Positions 53,696 through 63,236 are shown, numbered from the stretch's first letter. The stretch is 64,000 nucleotides of DNA from Caloranaerobacter ferrireducens (GCF_001730685.1 NZ_MDJR01000001.1:496001-560000), one strand, 5' to 3'. Notes: generated by a model not told the origin, from the letters alone. A program made the numbers and translations.

Positions 53696-55027
53696 ATGAA
53701 AAGAGTAATTACTATAATCTTATGTTTAATGCTGTTATTATCATTAAATGGATGTACTTCTGCAAAAGATAGTTCAAATGTAAAAAATAAAGAAATAACA
53801 ATACTTATAGACAGTAATTCGTATCACGATTTAAAGTTTAATGCACCTGTTTTTAATGCGTATAAACAGAAGTTTGAGAGAGAAAAAGGAATAAAAGTAA
53901 ATTTTGATGTGATAGATGTAAAAAATAAGGAATATGAAAACAAATTGAGATCTAAATTATATTTAAAAGACGGACCTACTCTAATATATGTATCTCCATG
54001 GTCTTTTTGTGGTTCTTTAATAAAAACAGGAATAGCTTTAAAAGTAGATGATAAATTAAAAAACTACGCAAAGATATATGATAGCATTAAGGATGAAAAC
54101 AAATGTTTTATTCCAATAAGTATGTATCATTATCCTATAGCATTGAATAGAAAGGTTTTTAAAAAGTTGGGGATAGAAGAACCAGGATTAGATTGGACTA
54201 GAGAAGATTATTTTAGAATAAGAGAAAAATGGTTAACTGAAGAGCCTCAGAATTTCACACCATATTTGTTTAGAGAACTCATGTGGAATATTATGGAGGA
54301 ATTGGAAGTATACGATTCTAAAAATAATAAAGTTAATATTGATAAATCAAAAGTAATAGGATACATAAAGAAATTGAAAGATGAGCTGCATTCTGGTAAG
54401 TATATTCTAAAGGACAGTTATACATTTGAAAATTATTATAGAATGTTTTATGAGATAGAATCAAAAGAATATAAGGAAGCAAAAGAAATGACTTTATATA
54501 ATGATACAGATAGTATAAGAAGACAATTTTACTATAGAAATGCATTGAATTCCCTTGGAAATAGTGTTGAAATGGATATTGGTGAACATATTGTTTTACC
54601 ACAGGTTGTTGATGAATTTAAAAAATTAGTATTATGGGGATTTATTGTTAATAGAAATGGAAAAAATATTGATTTAGGTTTAGAGTTCTTAAATTGGCTG
54701 TTGAGTGATGAAGTACAGTTAGAGATATTCAAAAAGAAGCGTGATTATCCTGTAAATAAAGATATAGAAGATGAAATCGAGAAAATAGAAAAAGATAATA
54801 ATATAAATGAGAAATCTATTGCTTTAAGAAAATATTTATTAACTAAGATAAAAAATGGAGACTATAAGTCATTAAAAAATTATAGCGATAAGTATTTAGT
54901 TATAAGATCAGAATTGACTAATAATATAATAAAGTTTGTTTTTGCAGATAAAGATTATACAGATGAAGAGATAACTGAAGAAATGAAAAAATTAGAAGAC
55001 AAATTAAATATGTGGTTAAATGAGTAA
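53696..55027 (+). CDS. solute-binding-like lipoprotein, array member A
   Basis: 443 aa. The lipoprotein signal ends in LSLNGC (Cys20). The mature protein has the two-lobe plan of family-1 extracellular solute-binding proteins: an opening strand (KEITILIDSN), FEREKGIKVNFDVIDV, GPTLIYV, the hinge region ISMYHYPIALNRKVFKKLGI and DWTREDYF, then in the C-lobe WGFIVNRNGKNIDLGLEFLN, a LLSDEVQLEIF helix and YPVNKDI. It ends in the array signature KLEDKLNMWLNE. Closest in the window to member D. The ligand is unknown. No permease or ATPase is adjacent, so uptake through a remote transporter, or a role as a surface receptor, is inferred. GGGGGATTAAG precedes the ATG. Confidence 0.85.
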   Translation: MKRVITIILCLMLLLSLNGCTSAKDSSNVKNKEITILIDSNSYHDLKFNAPVFNAYKQKFEREKGIKVNFDVIDVKNKEYENKLRSKLYLKDGPTLIYVSPWSFCGSLIKTGIALKVDDKLKNYAKIYDSIKDENKCFIPISMYHYPIALNRKVFKKLGIEEPGLDWTREDYFRIREKWLTEEPQNFTPYLFRELMWNIMEELEVYDSKNNKVNIDKSKVIGYIKKLKDELHSGKYILKDSYTFENYYRMFYEIESKEYKEAKEMTLYNDTDSIRRQFYYRNALNSLGNSVEMDIGEHIVLPQVVDEFKKLVLWGFIVNRNGKNIDLGLEFLNWLLSDEVQLEIFKKKRDYPVNKDIEDEIEKIEKDNNINEKSIALRKYLLTKIKNGDYKSLKNYSDKYLVIRSELTNNIIKFVFADKDYTDEEITEEMKKLEDKLNMWLNE

Positions 55028-55072
55028 GAATTAAAGATAAATTAATTAATCGTTAAAGAAGGGAGAATAACA

Positions 55073-55924
55073 ATGGTGAAAGCAGGATTAGTATTAGAAG
55101 GCGGTGGAATGAGAGGTTGTTATACTTCAGGAGTTTTAGATTTTTTCATGGAAAAGGATTTATATTTCCCTTATATTATAGGAGTTTCTGCGGGGGCATG
55201 TAATGCCTCGTCTTATATTTCAAGGCAAAAAGGTAGAAGTATAAAGATTAATCTTGATTATGCTAAGGATGATAGATATATAAGCTATAAAAATTTAATA
55301 ACAAAAGGAAGTATTTTTGGTATGGATTTTATATTCAATGAAATACCAAATAAACTTATACCATTTGATTTTGAAACTTTTAATAAAGCAAAAGAAAAAT
55401 TTATTATAGTAGCTACTGATTGCAAAACTGGACAACCTGTATATTTTGATAAAGACGAATGTGAAGATGTGATTAAAGCTATCAAGGCTTCTAGTAGTTT
55501 ACCATTTGTAGCTCCAATTGTTGAAATGGAAGGGAAATTTTTATTAGATGGAGGAATAGCAGATCCTCTTCCTATAAAAAAGTCAATAGAAGATGGAAAT
55601 AAAAAGAATGTGATTGTTCTAACCAGAAATAGAGGATATAGAAAAAGTCCTTTTAAGTTGAAAAAATTATTAAAGATTATATATTCTGAATATCCTGGGA
55701 TAATAGATGCAATGCTTAATAGATATAAAATATATAATAATACACTTGAATATATTGAAAAATTAGAATCAGAAAAAAAGGTTTTTGTAATTAGACCCAC
55801 TAAAGATATGAAAGTAGATAGAATTGAAAGAGATGTAAATAAACTAAAAGAATTATATGAGATGGGATATGAGGATGCAAGAAGATGTTATGACGAAATG
55901 ATGGACTGGATTTGTGACAAATAG
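55073..55924 (+). CDS. patatin-like phospholipase family protein
   Basis: 283 aa. Ser/Asp-dyad lipid acyl hydrolase. The oxyanion loop is LEGGGMRG (near residues 8-15), the nucleophile elbow is GVSAG and the catalytic Asp lies in LLDGGIADPLPI. The N-terminus has no signal peptide, so it acts in the cytosol or on the inner membrane face. The overall form matches the bacterial YjeU/RssA-like group (YlbK/YqhO type in Bacillus). GGGAGAATAAC precedes the ATG. It lies 45 bases after array member A and 41 before member B, so it is part of the same transcript. Why a lipase is inside a binding-protein array is unclear. Confidence 0.9.
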   Translation: MVKAGLVLEGGGMRGCYTSGVLDFFMEKDLYFPYIIGVSAGACNASSYISRQKGRSIKINLDYAKDDRYISYKNLITKGSIFGMDFIFNEIPNKLIPFDFETFNKAKEKFIIVATDCKTGQPVYFDKDECEDVIKAIKASSSLPFVAPIVEMEGKFLLDGGIADPLPIKKSIEDGNKKNVIVLTRNRGYRKSPFKLKKLLKIIYSEYPGIIDAMLNRYKIYNNTLEYIEKLESEKKVFVIRPTKDMKVDRIERDVNKLKELYEMGYEDARRCYDEMMDWICDK

Positions 55925-55965
55925 AAAATCTAAGAATTAAAACAATATTTAAGAGGTGGGTTTTT

Positions 55966-57285
55966 GTGAAAAGAATTATATTTATACTTTTATCTGTATT
56001 ATTGTTTTTAGTTAGCTGTACAGACGAAACTACACCAAAACTTGAACAAAATGCACAGAAAGAAATAACAATATTAATACAAGAGCCAATCAATCCAATC
56101 ATAGAAAGCTATAAATTCAAATTCGAAAAATCAAAGGGTGTAAAAGTTAAATTCGATATAATAGATGCAAATACATTAGTTGACTACATAAAAAAACTAA
56201 ACATAAAGCTGTATTTAAAGAATGGCCCAACTCTTATCTATTTACCTCAGTTGATTTTTTATCACAACTATATAGAAAGCGGTGCTGCATTAGAAGTTAC
56301 AGATAAAATTACTAATCTTGAAAAGATATACGATAGTTTAAAAGAAGAAAAAGTTTACTATGTTCCTATTGGGATGTGCTATGTTGCGAAAATATTAAAT
56401 AAAAGCATATTAGATGAAATAAATGTTAAAGAACCTAATCTTGACTGGACTAAAGATGATTACTTAAAGATTAAAGAAAAATGGTTATCTAAGAAGCCAA
56501 GATATTTTACCTTTGTAGATTACAATGAAATTGTTAAAGGACCTTTATATAATCTAAAAATAATAGACAAAGATAATAAGATTAATATAAATAACTCAAA
56601 AATTAAAGAATTTATAAAAAATACAAGAGAAAAAATATTTTCAGGCAAATATATTTTAAAAGATTATTCTTATGAAAATTACTACAAGATTTTTATAGAA
56701 GGTATAAATACAATAGAATATCAAAGAGCTTTAAGATTTTTTAAACTTGTAGATAAAGAAATTCTAGTTCAGATTTTAAGAATAAATGCATTAGAAACAA
56801 AACGAGTAAGTGAAATGATAGATAAAGATGATGTAGTAATACTTCCAGAAGTAATTAACGAAAAAAACAATTTTTTTACCTGGGGTTTTATAGTAAATAA
56901 GAATGGTAAAAACACAGATTTAGGGATAGAGTTTATTAATGGTTTATTAAGTGATGAAGTACAGCTTTCTATGTATAGTAATGGTAAATTGTTTGGAGGG
57001 TTTTATCCGGTAAATAAAAACATTGAAACTGAAATAGATAAAATAGATGCGAATTATAATTATAACAAGAAAGCTGTAGAGCTGAAAAAATTTATATTAG
57101 AAAAAATAAAAAAGGGTGAAATAAAACCTCGTAATTGTAAGAATAGAATACACCAAGAACTCTATGATATGCTTCATAGAGATTTATTTGAATTTATCTT
57201 TGCAGATAATCCTTATACAGATGAAGAGTTGAGTAGGGAACTACAGAAATTAGAGGATAAATATAATATGTGGTTAAATGAATAA
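55966..57285 (+). CDS. solute-binding-like lipoprotein, array member B
   Basis: 439 aa. Lipoprotein signal with lipobox FLVSC (Cys18). Shares the array layout: KEITILIQEP, FEKSKGVKVKFDIIDANT, GPTLIYLPQ, then the hinge YYVPIGMCYVAKILNKSILDE with DWTKDDYLKI, FTWGFIVNKNGKNTDLGIEFINGLLSDEVQL, GGFYPVNKNI, and the end KLEDKYNMWLNE. It is clearly closest to member E (shared DY-x-x-IVKGPLY and GGFYPVNK elements) rather than to its neighbour A. Start is GTG at 55966, with AGAGGTGGG at 55952-55960. Ligand unknown. Confidence 0.85.
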   Translation: MKRIIFILLSVLLFLVSCTDETTPKLEQNAQKEITILIQEPINPIIESYKFKFEKSKGVKVKFDIIDANTLVDYIKKLNIKLYLKNGPTLIYLPQLIFYHNYIESGAALEVTDKITNLEKIYDSLKEEKVYYVPIGMCYVAKILNKSILDEINVKEPNLDWTKDDYLKIKEKWLSKKPRYFTFVDYNEIVKGPLYNLKIIDKDNKININNSKIKEFIKNTREKIFSGKYILKDYSYENYYKIFIEGINTIEYQRALRFFKLVDKEILVQILRINALETKRVSEMIDKDDVVILPEVINEKNNFFTWGFIVNKNGKNTDLGIEFINGLLSDEVQLSMYSNGKLFGGFYPVNKNIETEIDKIDANYNYNKKAVELKKFILEKIKKGEIKPRNCKNRIHQELYDMLHRDLFEFIFADNPYTDEELSRELQKLEDKYNMWLNE

Positions 57286-57395
57286 AGATTACACGTATTT
57301 TTGTAACACATATGAAATTATTATAATTTACTAAAAATGTGAGAGAACTAGAACTTGACAATAAAAGAATTTCTTTTCTTAAATGAGGTGATCGG

Positions 57396-58730
57396 ATGAA
57401 AAAAGCTGTATCAATTGTCTTATTTATTTTATTATCTATTTCAATAGTTGGCTGTTCAATAAAAACGGACAAAGAAGTAAATAGAAAGGAAATGAAAGAA
57501 ATCAGCATTATAATTAGAGATAAATATTTTAAAAATACCAAGATGATGCTAGAAAAATACAAATATAAATTTGAAAGAGAAAAAGGAATCAAAGTAAAAT
57601 ATGAGGTAATAACTGCAAGTAATTATGATGACTACATTAAAAAAGTTAATATAAAATTGCATGAGAAAGAAGGTCCGACACTAATATTTATCACTAGTGG
57701 TGAAAACTATTTAAATTTTATAGAAAGAGGAATAGCACTAGATGTTAAAAATAAAATACCAAATTTTGAAAAAGTTTATGAAAGTCTTAAAGTAAATAAC
57801 AATTTTATTGTACCTTTTGGTATGTATTCAAGCCCTATAGCTTTAAACAGAAATGTATTAAAGGAATTAAATATTCAAGAACCTTCTCTTGATTGGACAA
57901 GGCAGGATTATTTAGAAATAAAAGAAAAATGGTTGTCACAAGAACCAAGATATTTTACAAGTGAAATGTATAAAGAATTGATTTGGAGTGTGTTAGATGA
58001 TTTAGAAATTATAGATGCAGAAAATAATAAAGTTAATGTTAATAACAAAAAGGTTATCGAATATATAAAAAGTTTAAGAAATGAAATCTTCTCTGGTAAA
58101 TATATTTTAAATAAAAATTATACATATGAAAATTATTATAAAATGTTTTTTCTTAAGGATTCAGAAGAATACAAAGAAGCAATGAAATTGCAGAAATATT
58201 TTGATAGTCAAAACTTAAGAAGAGTTTATTATATGAAAGATGCATTAAAATCATTAAAAAATGATATTGATATGGATATAAACGATATTATTGTTTTACC
58301 TCAAGTTTTATATGATGAAATGTTTGTTCAAGTTAATGGATTTATAGTAAATAAAAACGGGAAAAATATTCAGCTTGGACTTGAATTTTTAAATTATTTA
58401 CTAAATGATGAAAATCAATTAGAAATGTACAGGACTAAAAGCAATCCTTATCCAGTAAACAAAGAAATAGAAGAAAAAATTGAAGAAATAGAGAAGGCTA
58501 ATGATGTCAATGAAAAATCTGTAGAATTGCGAAAATATATCTTAGAGCAATTAAAAAATGGAAGATATAAACCATTTAAACATCAAAAAAGAATTTATTA
58601 TGATATAAAGAAGTCGATAATATCTGAATTTACGAAATTTATCTTTGCAGATGAACCTTATACAGATGAAGAGTTAAGTAGAGAATTACAGAAATTAGAG
58701 GATAAATTAAATATGTGGCTAAATGAATAA
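57396..58730 (+). CDS. solute-binding-like lipoprotein, array member C
   Basis: 444 aa. Lipoprotein signal ending ISIVGC (Cys20). Family elements: KEISIIIRDK, FEREKGIKVKYEVI, GPTLIFITS, PFGMYSSPIALNRNVLKELNI, DWTRQDYLEIKEKWLS, NGFIVNKNGKNIQLGLEFLN, a YPVNKEI loop and the ending KLEDKLNMWLNE. It is intermediate between the A/D and B/E types and nearer to A/D in the hinge (SPIALNR versus YPIALNR). The gap before it (110 bases) is the longest in the array and holds a TTGACA at 57355-57360 without a clear -10. AATGAGGTGAT precedes the ATG. Confidence 0.85.
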   Translation: MKKAVSIVLFILLSISIVGCSIKTDKEVNRKEMKEISIIIRDKYFKNTKMMLEKYKYKFEREKGIKVKYEVITASNYDDYIKKVNIKLHEKEGPTLIFITSGENYLNFIERGIALDVKNKIPNFEKVYESLKVNNNFIVPFGMYSSPIALNRNVLKELNIQEPSLDWTRQDYLEIKEKWLSQEPRYFTSEMYKELIWSVLDDLEIIDAENNKVNVNNKKVIEYIKSLRNEIFSGKYILNKNYTYENYYKMFFLKDSEEYKEAMKLQKYFDSQNLRRVYYMKDALKSLKNDIDMDINDIIVLPQVLYDEMFVQVNGFIVNKNGKNIQLGLEFLNYLLNDENQLEMYRTKSNPYPVNKEIEEKIEEIEKANDVNEKSVELRKYILEQLKNGRYKPFKHQKRIYYDIKKSIISEFTKFIFADEPYTDEELSRELQKLEDKLNMWLNE

Positions 58731-58776
58731 TTTATCATAAGTATTATTATGCAATAACAAAGGGGTAATTTATTAG

Positions 58777-60249
58777 ATGATGATTATATCGATTATAGTT
58801 TTTTTCGTATTTTTATTTATTTTAACAATGATAATTAAGTTACAAAAACAAGTATATTTTGGAGTTATTGCAATCTTTTTGTTTTTAATCATTGGGCTAA
58901 TATATTTAGAAAGTAATACTGTATCTATAAAAAGCTTTTTAAAAGGAAAGCAGTGTATAGAACAATCTAACCAAAGATATATTGAAGATTTTATGTTTAT
59001 TTATAAAAGTATTAAAGAAGGATATTCATATCTAGAAGAAAAACAGGAAAAGTATGGATTCGATTGGGAAGATTTGAAAAATGAGACATTAGAAGAAGTT
59101 ATGTCTTGTAAAGATGATAAAACATTTTTTAGAATTATTACTAAATTTTTAGCAAATTTACATGATGGTCACACATATGTCATGCAACCTTTAAATTCAG
59201 TTAAAGCTTTACCAATAATCATCGAAAAAATACAGGATAAATTTGTAGTAAGTAAAACATATTTTGATAAGTATCCTAAAATTAAGAAAGGATATGAAGT
59301 TGTATCAATTAATGGTATAAAATTAAAAGAAATAATTGAAACATCTGAAAAGTATATTACAGGTTCAACTGAAAGACAAGCTGAAAAGAAAAGGCTGATA
59401 CATATCTATGAAACTTTGAATTTCTTTATCGAAAAGAATATTGATTATACTAAGAAAGCAAAACTGCTTTTAAAAGATGTGAGCGGAAATTTGATCGAAG
59501 TGAAAGTGGAATGGATTAGTTATAGTGATTATTACAAATTATATTTAGGAGATGTACCTAAACTTGAGGTTAAATGGTTAGATGAGGATAAAAAAATAGC
59601 TTATCTGGCTATTAGATCATTTGCAGTAGAAGGTAATAATGAATTTCTTGAATTTATTGATAAAGTGTTTAAGGATTATAGTGAAATGAAAGGTTTTGTT
59701 ATAGACATTAGAAGTAATCAAGGTGGTTTGAGTTACTTTCCAAATTATTTAATTAGGTATTTAATAGACAGTCCAATAGCGGATTTAAAATATAGATTTA
59801 AATTATCCCAAGCTTTTCATAAACTTTATTATATGGGTAGTGTTTTTAATGGAGTAGAAGGTTATACCGAATGGATAGATGATGGTTTAATAAAACCTAA
59901 GTCGAATAACGTAGCAGATATACCCAAGATATTACTTATAGATGAGCTTACATTTAGTGCTGCAGATAGACTAGCTTCAATTATAGCTGATTATGAAATA
60001 GCAACGATAGTTGGAGAAAATGGTACAGGTGGGGGAAGTGGAGAGCCGATAAGAACAAAACTTCCTAATACTAGGTGGTATTTTTCATATTCAGCAATGC
60101 AAATAAAACGTAAAAATGAAGCTTTAATAGAAGGAAATGGAGTAGAGCCGAATATTCTCGTTAAAAGAAATTTTGATGATTTTATAGAGAATCAAGATAC
60201 AGTTTTAAAAAAAGCTATTGAAATAATTGAAAACGAAATTGAATATTAA
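58777..60249 (+). CDS. membrane-anchored S41-family peptidase
   Basis: 490 aa. Two hydrophobic segments at the N-terminus (residues 2-20 and about 27-45) place the rest outside the cell. LANLHDGHTYVM, a PDZ-like region (KKGYEVVSINGIKL), FVIDIRSNQGGLSYFPNYL, the catalytic block IDELTFSAADRLASII with the serine, and GENGTGGGSGEPIRTKLPN identify an S41 peptidase. The serine context (FSAAD, no Ser-x-x-x-Lys following) is that of the tricorn-like S41B group rather than the classic carboxy-terminal processing protease with a Ser/Lys dyad. It sits inside the array, 46 bases after member C, and could process the exported paralogues or their ligands, which is inference. Confidence 0.85.
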   Translation: MMIISIIVFFVFLFILTMIIKLQKQVYFGVIAIFLFLIIGLIYLESNTVSIKSFLKGKQCIEQSNQRYIEDFMFIYKSIKEGYSYLEEKQEKYGFDWEDLKNETLEEVMSCKDDKTFFRIITKFLANLHDGHTYVMQPLNSVKALPIIIEKIQDKFVVSKTYFDKYPKIKKGYEVVSINGIKLKEIIETSEKYITGSTERQAEKKRLIHIYETLNFFIEKNIDYTKKAKLLLKDVSGNLIEVKVEWISYSDYYKLYLGDVPKLEVKWLDEDKKIAYLAIRSFAVEGNNEFLEFIDKVFKDYSEMKGFVIDIRSNQGGLSYFPNYLIRYLIDSPIADLKYRFKLSQAFHKLYYMGSVFNGVEGYTEWIDDGLIKPKSNNVADIPKILLIDELTFSAADRLASIIADYEIATIVGENGTGGGSGEPIRTKLPNTRWYFSYSAMQIKRKNEALIEGNGVEPNILVKRNFDDFIENQDTVLKKAIEIIENEIEY

Positions 60250-60282
60250 AGTATTTAGGATTATTAAGGTGGGGGTATGAAG

Positions 60283-61625
60283 ATGAAAAGAGTAATTGCT
60301 ATGCTTTTATGTTTAATACTATTATTATCGGCAAATGGATGTACTACTGTAAAGGATAGTACAAATGTCGATAATCAAGGTAATAAAGGTAAGGAAATTA
60401 CAATATTAATAGATAATTATTTCTATTCTAAAATTAAATTTGCATTTAATACTTTAGATTTATATAAACGTAAATTTGAAAGAGAAAAAGGAGTAAAGGT
60501 AAATTTTGATGTGATAGATATAAGTGATTATGAAAAATACCAGAAAAAGTTAAATTCAAAATTATATTTAAAAGATGGACCTGCGTTAATATATGTTTCA
60601 ATATGGGATTTTTATAAACCTTTAACTGAAAAAGGTATTGCTTTAAAAGTAAAAGATAAATTAAAAAATTATGAAAAGATATATGACAGTGTTAAAGATG
60701 AAGAAGGTTTTTTTGTACCAATAGGTATGTATCATTATCCTATAACTTTGAATAGAAAGGTATTTGAACAATTAGGGATAGAAGAACCAGGTTTAGATTG
60801 GACTAGAGAAGATTATTTTAATATCAGAGAAAAATGGTTAACAAATGAGCCAAGAAATTTTACATCGATTTTATATAAAGAGCTTGTGGCAAATATTATG
60901 GAAGAGTTGGATATATATGATATTAAAAACAATAAAGTTAATATTAATAACTCTAGAGTTATAGAATACATAAAGAATTTGAGGGATGAAATACATTCTG
61001 GTAAATATATTTTGAAAAATAACTATACATTTGAAAATTATTATAAAATGCTATTTGTGAAAGAATCAGAGGAATATAAGGAAGCAAATGAATCGTATTG
61101 GTATAATGACACTGACAATTTAAGAAGGAGATTTTATGATAAAAATGCAATGAAGTCTCTTCGTATTGGTGTTGATATGGATATTGATGATTATATTATA
61201 TTACCGCAGGTGATTTATGAATTAGAAAAACTTAGAGTATGGGGATTTATTGTAAACAAAAATGGGAAAAATGTTGATTTAGGTTTAGAATTTATAGATG
61301 GTTTATTAAGTGATGAAGTTCAGCTAGAAATGTTTAGAGAAAAGTATGATTATTCTTATCCTGTAAATAAAGATATAGAAGAAAAAATTGAGGAAATAGA
61401 AAAAGCTAACTATGTAAATGAAAAAGCAGTTGCATTAAGGAAGTATATACTAACAAGAATAAAGAATGGTGCTTATAAGTCATCAAATGAATATGGTAAG
61501 ATGTATAAAATTATAAAGGAAGAATTACAAAGTTTATATTTGCAGATGAACCTTATTCAGATGAAGCGTTGAGTAGAGAATTACAGAGATTAGAAGATAA
61601 ATTAAATATGTGGTTGAATGAGTAA
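60283..61625 (+). pseudogene. solute-binding-like lipoprotein, array member D, frameshifted near the 3' end
   Basis: Reads as a normal array member from MKRVIAMLLCLILLLSANGC (Cys20) through YHYPITLNRKVFEQLGI, DWTREDYF and WGFIVNKNGKNVDLGLEFIDGLL. Near 61531-61533 the frame changes: the original frame stops at 61570-61572, while the continuation FIFADEPYSDEALSRELQ...LEDKLNMWLNE appears in the frame one base earlier, up to the stop at 61623-61625. One base is missing relative to the paralogues, after ACAAAG. The predicted product loses about 30 conserved C-terminal residues and may still fold. A sequencing error is possible. The ATG at 60283 is better spaced from AAGGTGGGGG than that at 60277. 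Confidence 0.8.
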
Positions 61626-61660
61626 TCAGTTGATATTTAAAAATTAGGAGAGTGGCTTAC

Positions 61661-63040
61661 TTGTATAAAAATTTAAAAAGATTGAGTTTTGCAATAATGA
61701 TATTATTAATAATTGGTATTTATATAAATATAAATAAAAACGCTAACATGATGAGCTTTCAAGATGATGCAAAAAGTGAAATTACTATAGTTGTTTGGAA
61801 TAAAGTACTAGAAACAGAAATTCCTAGCTTTATAAGTATATTAGATTATTACATACCTAAATTTAAAGAAGAGAATAATGTGGAAGTTAGATATGAAATT
61901 GTATATGCAAATACTTATGAGGATTATATAAGAAAAAGAAATTTAAAATTGTATCAAAAAAATGGACCTACTTTAATACCGATTGTACGAAATGAGATAA
62001 ATGAAAAAATATTGGAACGATATGTGAAAAGTGGAGTAGCATTAGAACTTACAGATAAAATATCTTATTTGAGTAAGATATACGATGGTCTAAAAGAAGA
62101 AAAAGTTTATTATGTACCCATTGGGATGTCATATACTGCTATGGTGCTTAATAAAAACTTGTTAGATGAATTAGTAATAGAAGAACCTAATTTTGATTGG
62201 ACAAAGGAAGATTATCTAAGCATTAAAGAGAGGTGGCTTTCTTTAGAACCTAGGCATTTTACAAAGAGAGATTATATTGATATCGTAAAAGGACCATTGT
62301 ATGAACTAAAGTTAATAGATGATAATAATAGGATAAAATTAAATACTTTAGAGGTTAAGAATTTTATAAAAAATGCTAGAAGTAAGATATTTTCAGATAG
62401 TTATATATTAAACAAGGATTTCTCATATGAGGATTACTATAAAATTTTTGTTGAAGGTATAGTTACGCCTGAATGGGAAAAAGCGATGAGATTTTATAAA
62501 GGTATAGAAAGAGAATGTTTAGTTTTAACATTAGGGGTAAATATTTTTGAAACGCAGCAAATAAGTGAAAAAATAGACAAAGGAAACGTATCAATTCTTC
62601 CAGAAGTAATAAAAGGAAACAATATTTTTTATACATGGGGTTTTATAGTAAATAAACATGGTAAAAACGTAGAAAAAGGCATTGAATTTGTTAATGGATT
62701 ATTAAATGATGATATTCAGTTTTTAATGTATAATGATGGAGCACTAACTGGTGGTTTTTATCCGGTGAACAAAGACATACAAAATAAAATAGAAAAGTTG
62801 GATATTAAATATAGTTACAACGAAAAGGCTGTTAAATTGAAAATGTATATATTATATAGGTTGAGAAAATGTAATATAAAACCCTATTCTCTTGATACTA
62901 TAGCGCAAAGAGAACTTTATGATATGATTCATAAAGATTTATTTAAATTTATATTTACTGATGAACCTTATTCAGATGAAAAGCTAAGTAGAGAGTTGCA
63001 GAAATTAGAAGATAAATTAAATATGTGGTTAAATGAATAA
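61661..63040 (+). CDS. solute-binding-like membrane-anchored protein, array member E
   Basis: 459 aa. The N-terminus (YKNLKRLSFAIMILLIIGIYI) is a hydrophobic signal or anchor, but there is no cysteine, so unlike A-D it is not a lipoprotein; it is either membrane-anchored or released. The rest follows the array plan and is closest to B: YYVPIGMSYTAMVLNKNLLDE, DWTKEDYLSIKERWLS, DYIDIVKGPLYELKLID, FYTWGFIVNKHGKNVEKGIEFVNGLL, GGFYPVNKDI, and the end KLEDKLNMWLNE. The start is TTG at 61661, spaced 10 bases from AGGAG. A GTG at 61652 is too close to it. Last gene of the array. Confidence 0.82.
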   Translation: MYKNLKRLSFAIMILLIIGIYININKNANMMSFQDDAKSEITIVVWNKVLETEIPSFISILDYYIPKFKEENNVEVRYEIVYANTYEDYIRKRNLKLYQKNGPTLIPIVRNEINEKILERYVKSGVALELTDKISYLSKIYDGLKEEKVYYVPIGMSYTAMVLNKNLLDELVIEEPNFDWTKEDYLSIKERWLSLEPRHFTKRDYIDIVKGPLYELKLIDDNNRIKLNTLEVKNFIKNARSKIFSDSYILNKDFSYEDYYKIFVEGIVTPEWEKAMRFYKGIERECLVLTLGVNIFETQQISEKIDKGNVSILPEVIKGNNIFYTWGFIVNKHGKNVEKGIEFVNGLLNDDIQFLMYNDGALTGGFYPVNKDIQNKIEKLDIKYSYNEKAVKLKMYILYRLRKCNIKPYSLDTIAQRELYDMIHKDLFKFIFTDEPYSDEKLSRELQKLEDKLNMWLNE

Positions 63041-63183
63041 AGCTTACATTATTTCTCATTCAAATGAAACCAAAACCATTAGAAATAATTTGCTATCATT
63101 ACATAAAGATATAGAGTAGTATAATGAGAAGAGCGATAGAGAGTGCTGTAAAAATAAGAGAATTTGTTTGTTTTAAATAAAGT

Positions 63184-63214
63184 AAAACAGTCCGTATCTA
63201 AAAGGACTGTTTTT
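63184..63214. terminator. bidirectional terminator at array end
   Basis: AAAACAGTCC (63184-63193) pairs perfectly with GGACTGTTTT (63204-63213), followed by T's on both strands. It separates the array from the convergent TPR gene. The rest of 63041-63236 shows no gene. Confidence 0.92.
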
Positions 63215-63236
63215 ATTTAAATGAATAAGCAACTTA

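Noticed and set aside
55285-55800. Minus-strand frame opposite the patatin gene
   Set aside because: No ribosome site or family features, and the patatin reading has all catalytic motifs.
61525-61575. Programmed -1 ribosomal frameshift in array member D
   Set aside because: No X-XXY-YYZ slippery heptamer lies at the shift and no downstream pseudoknot is apparent. The paralogues encode the same region in one frame, so a base deletion is simpler.
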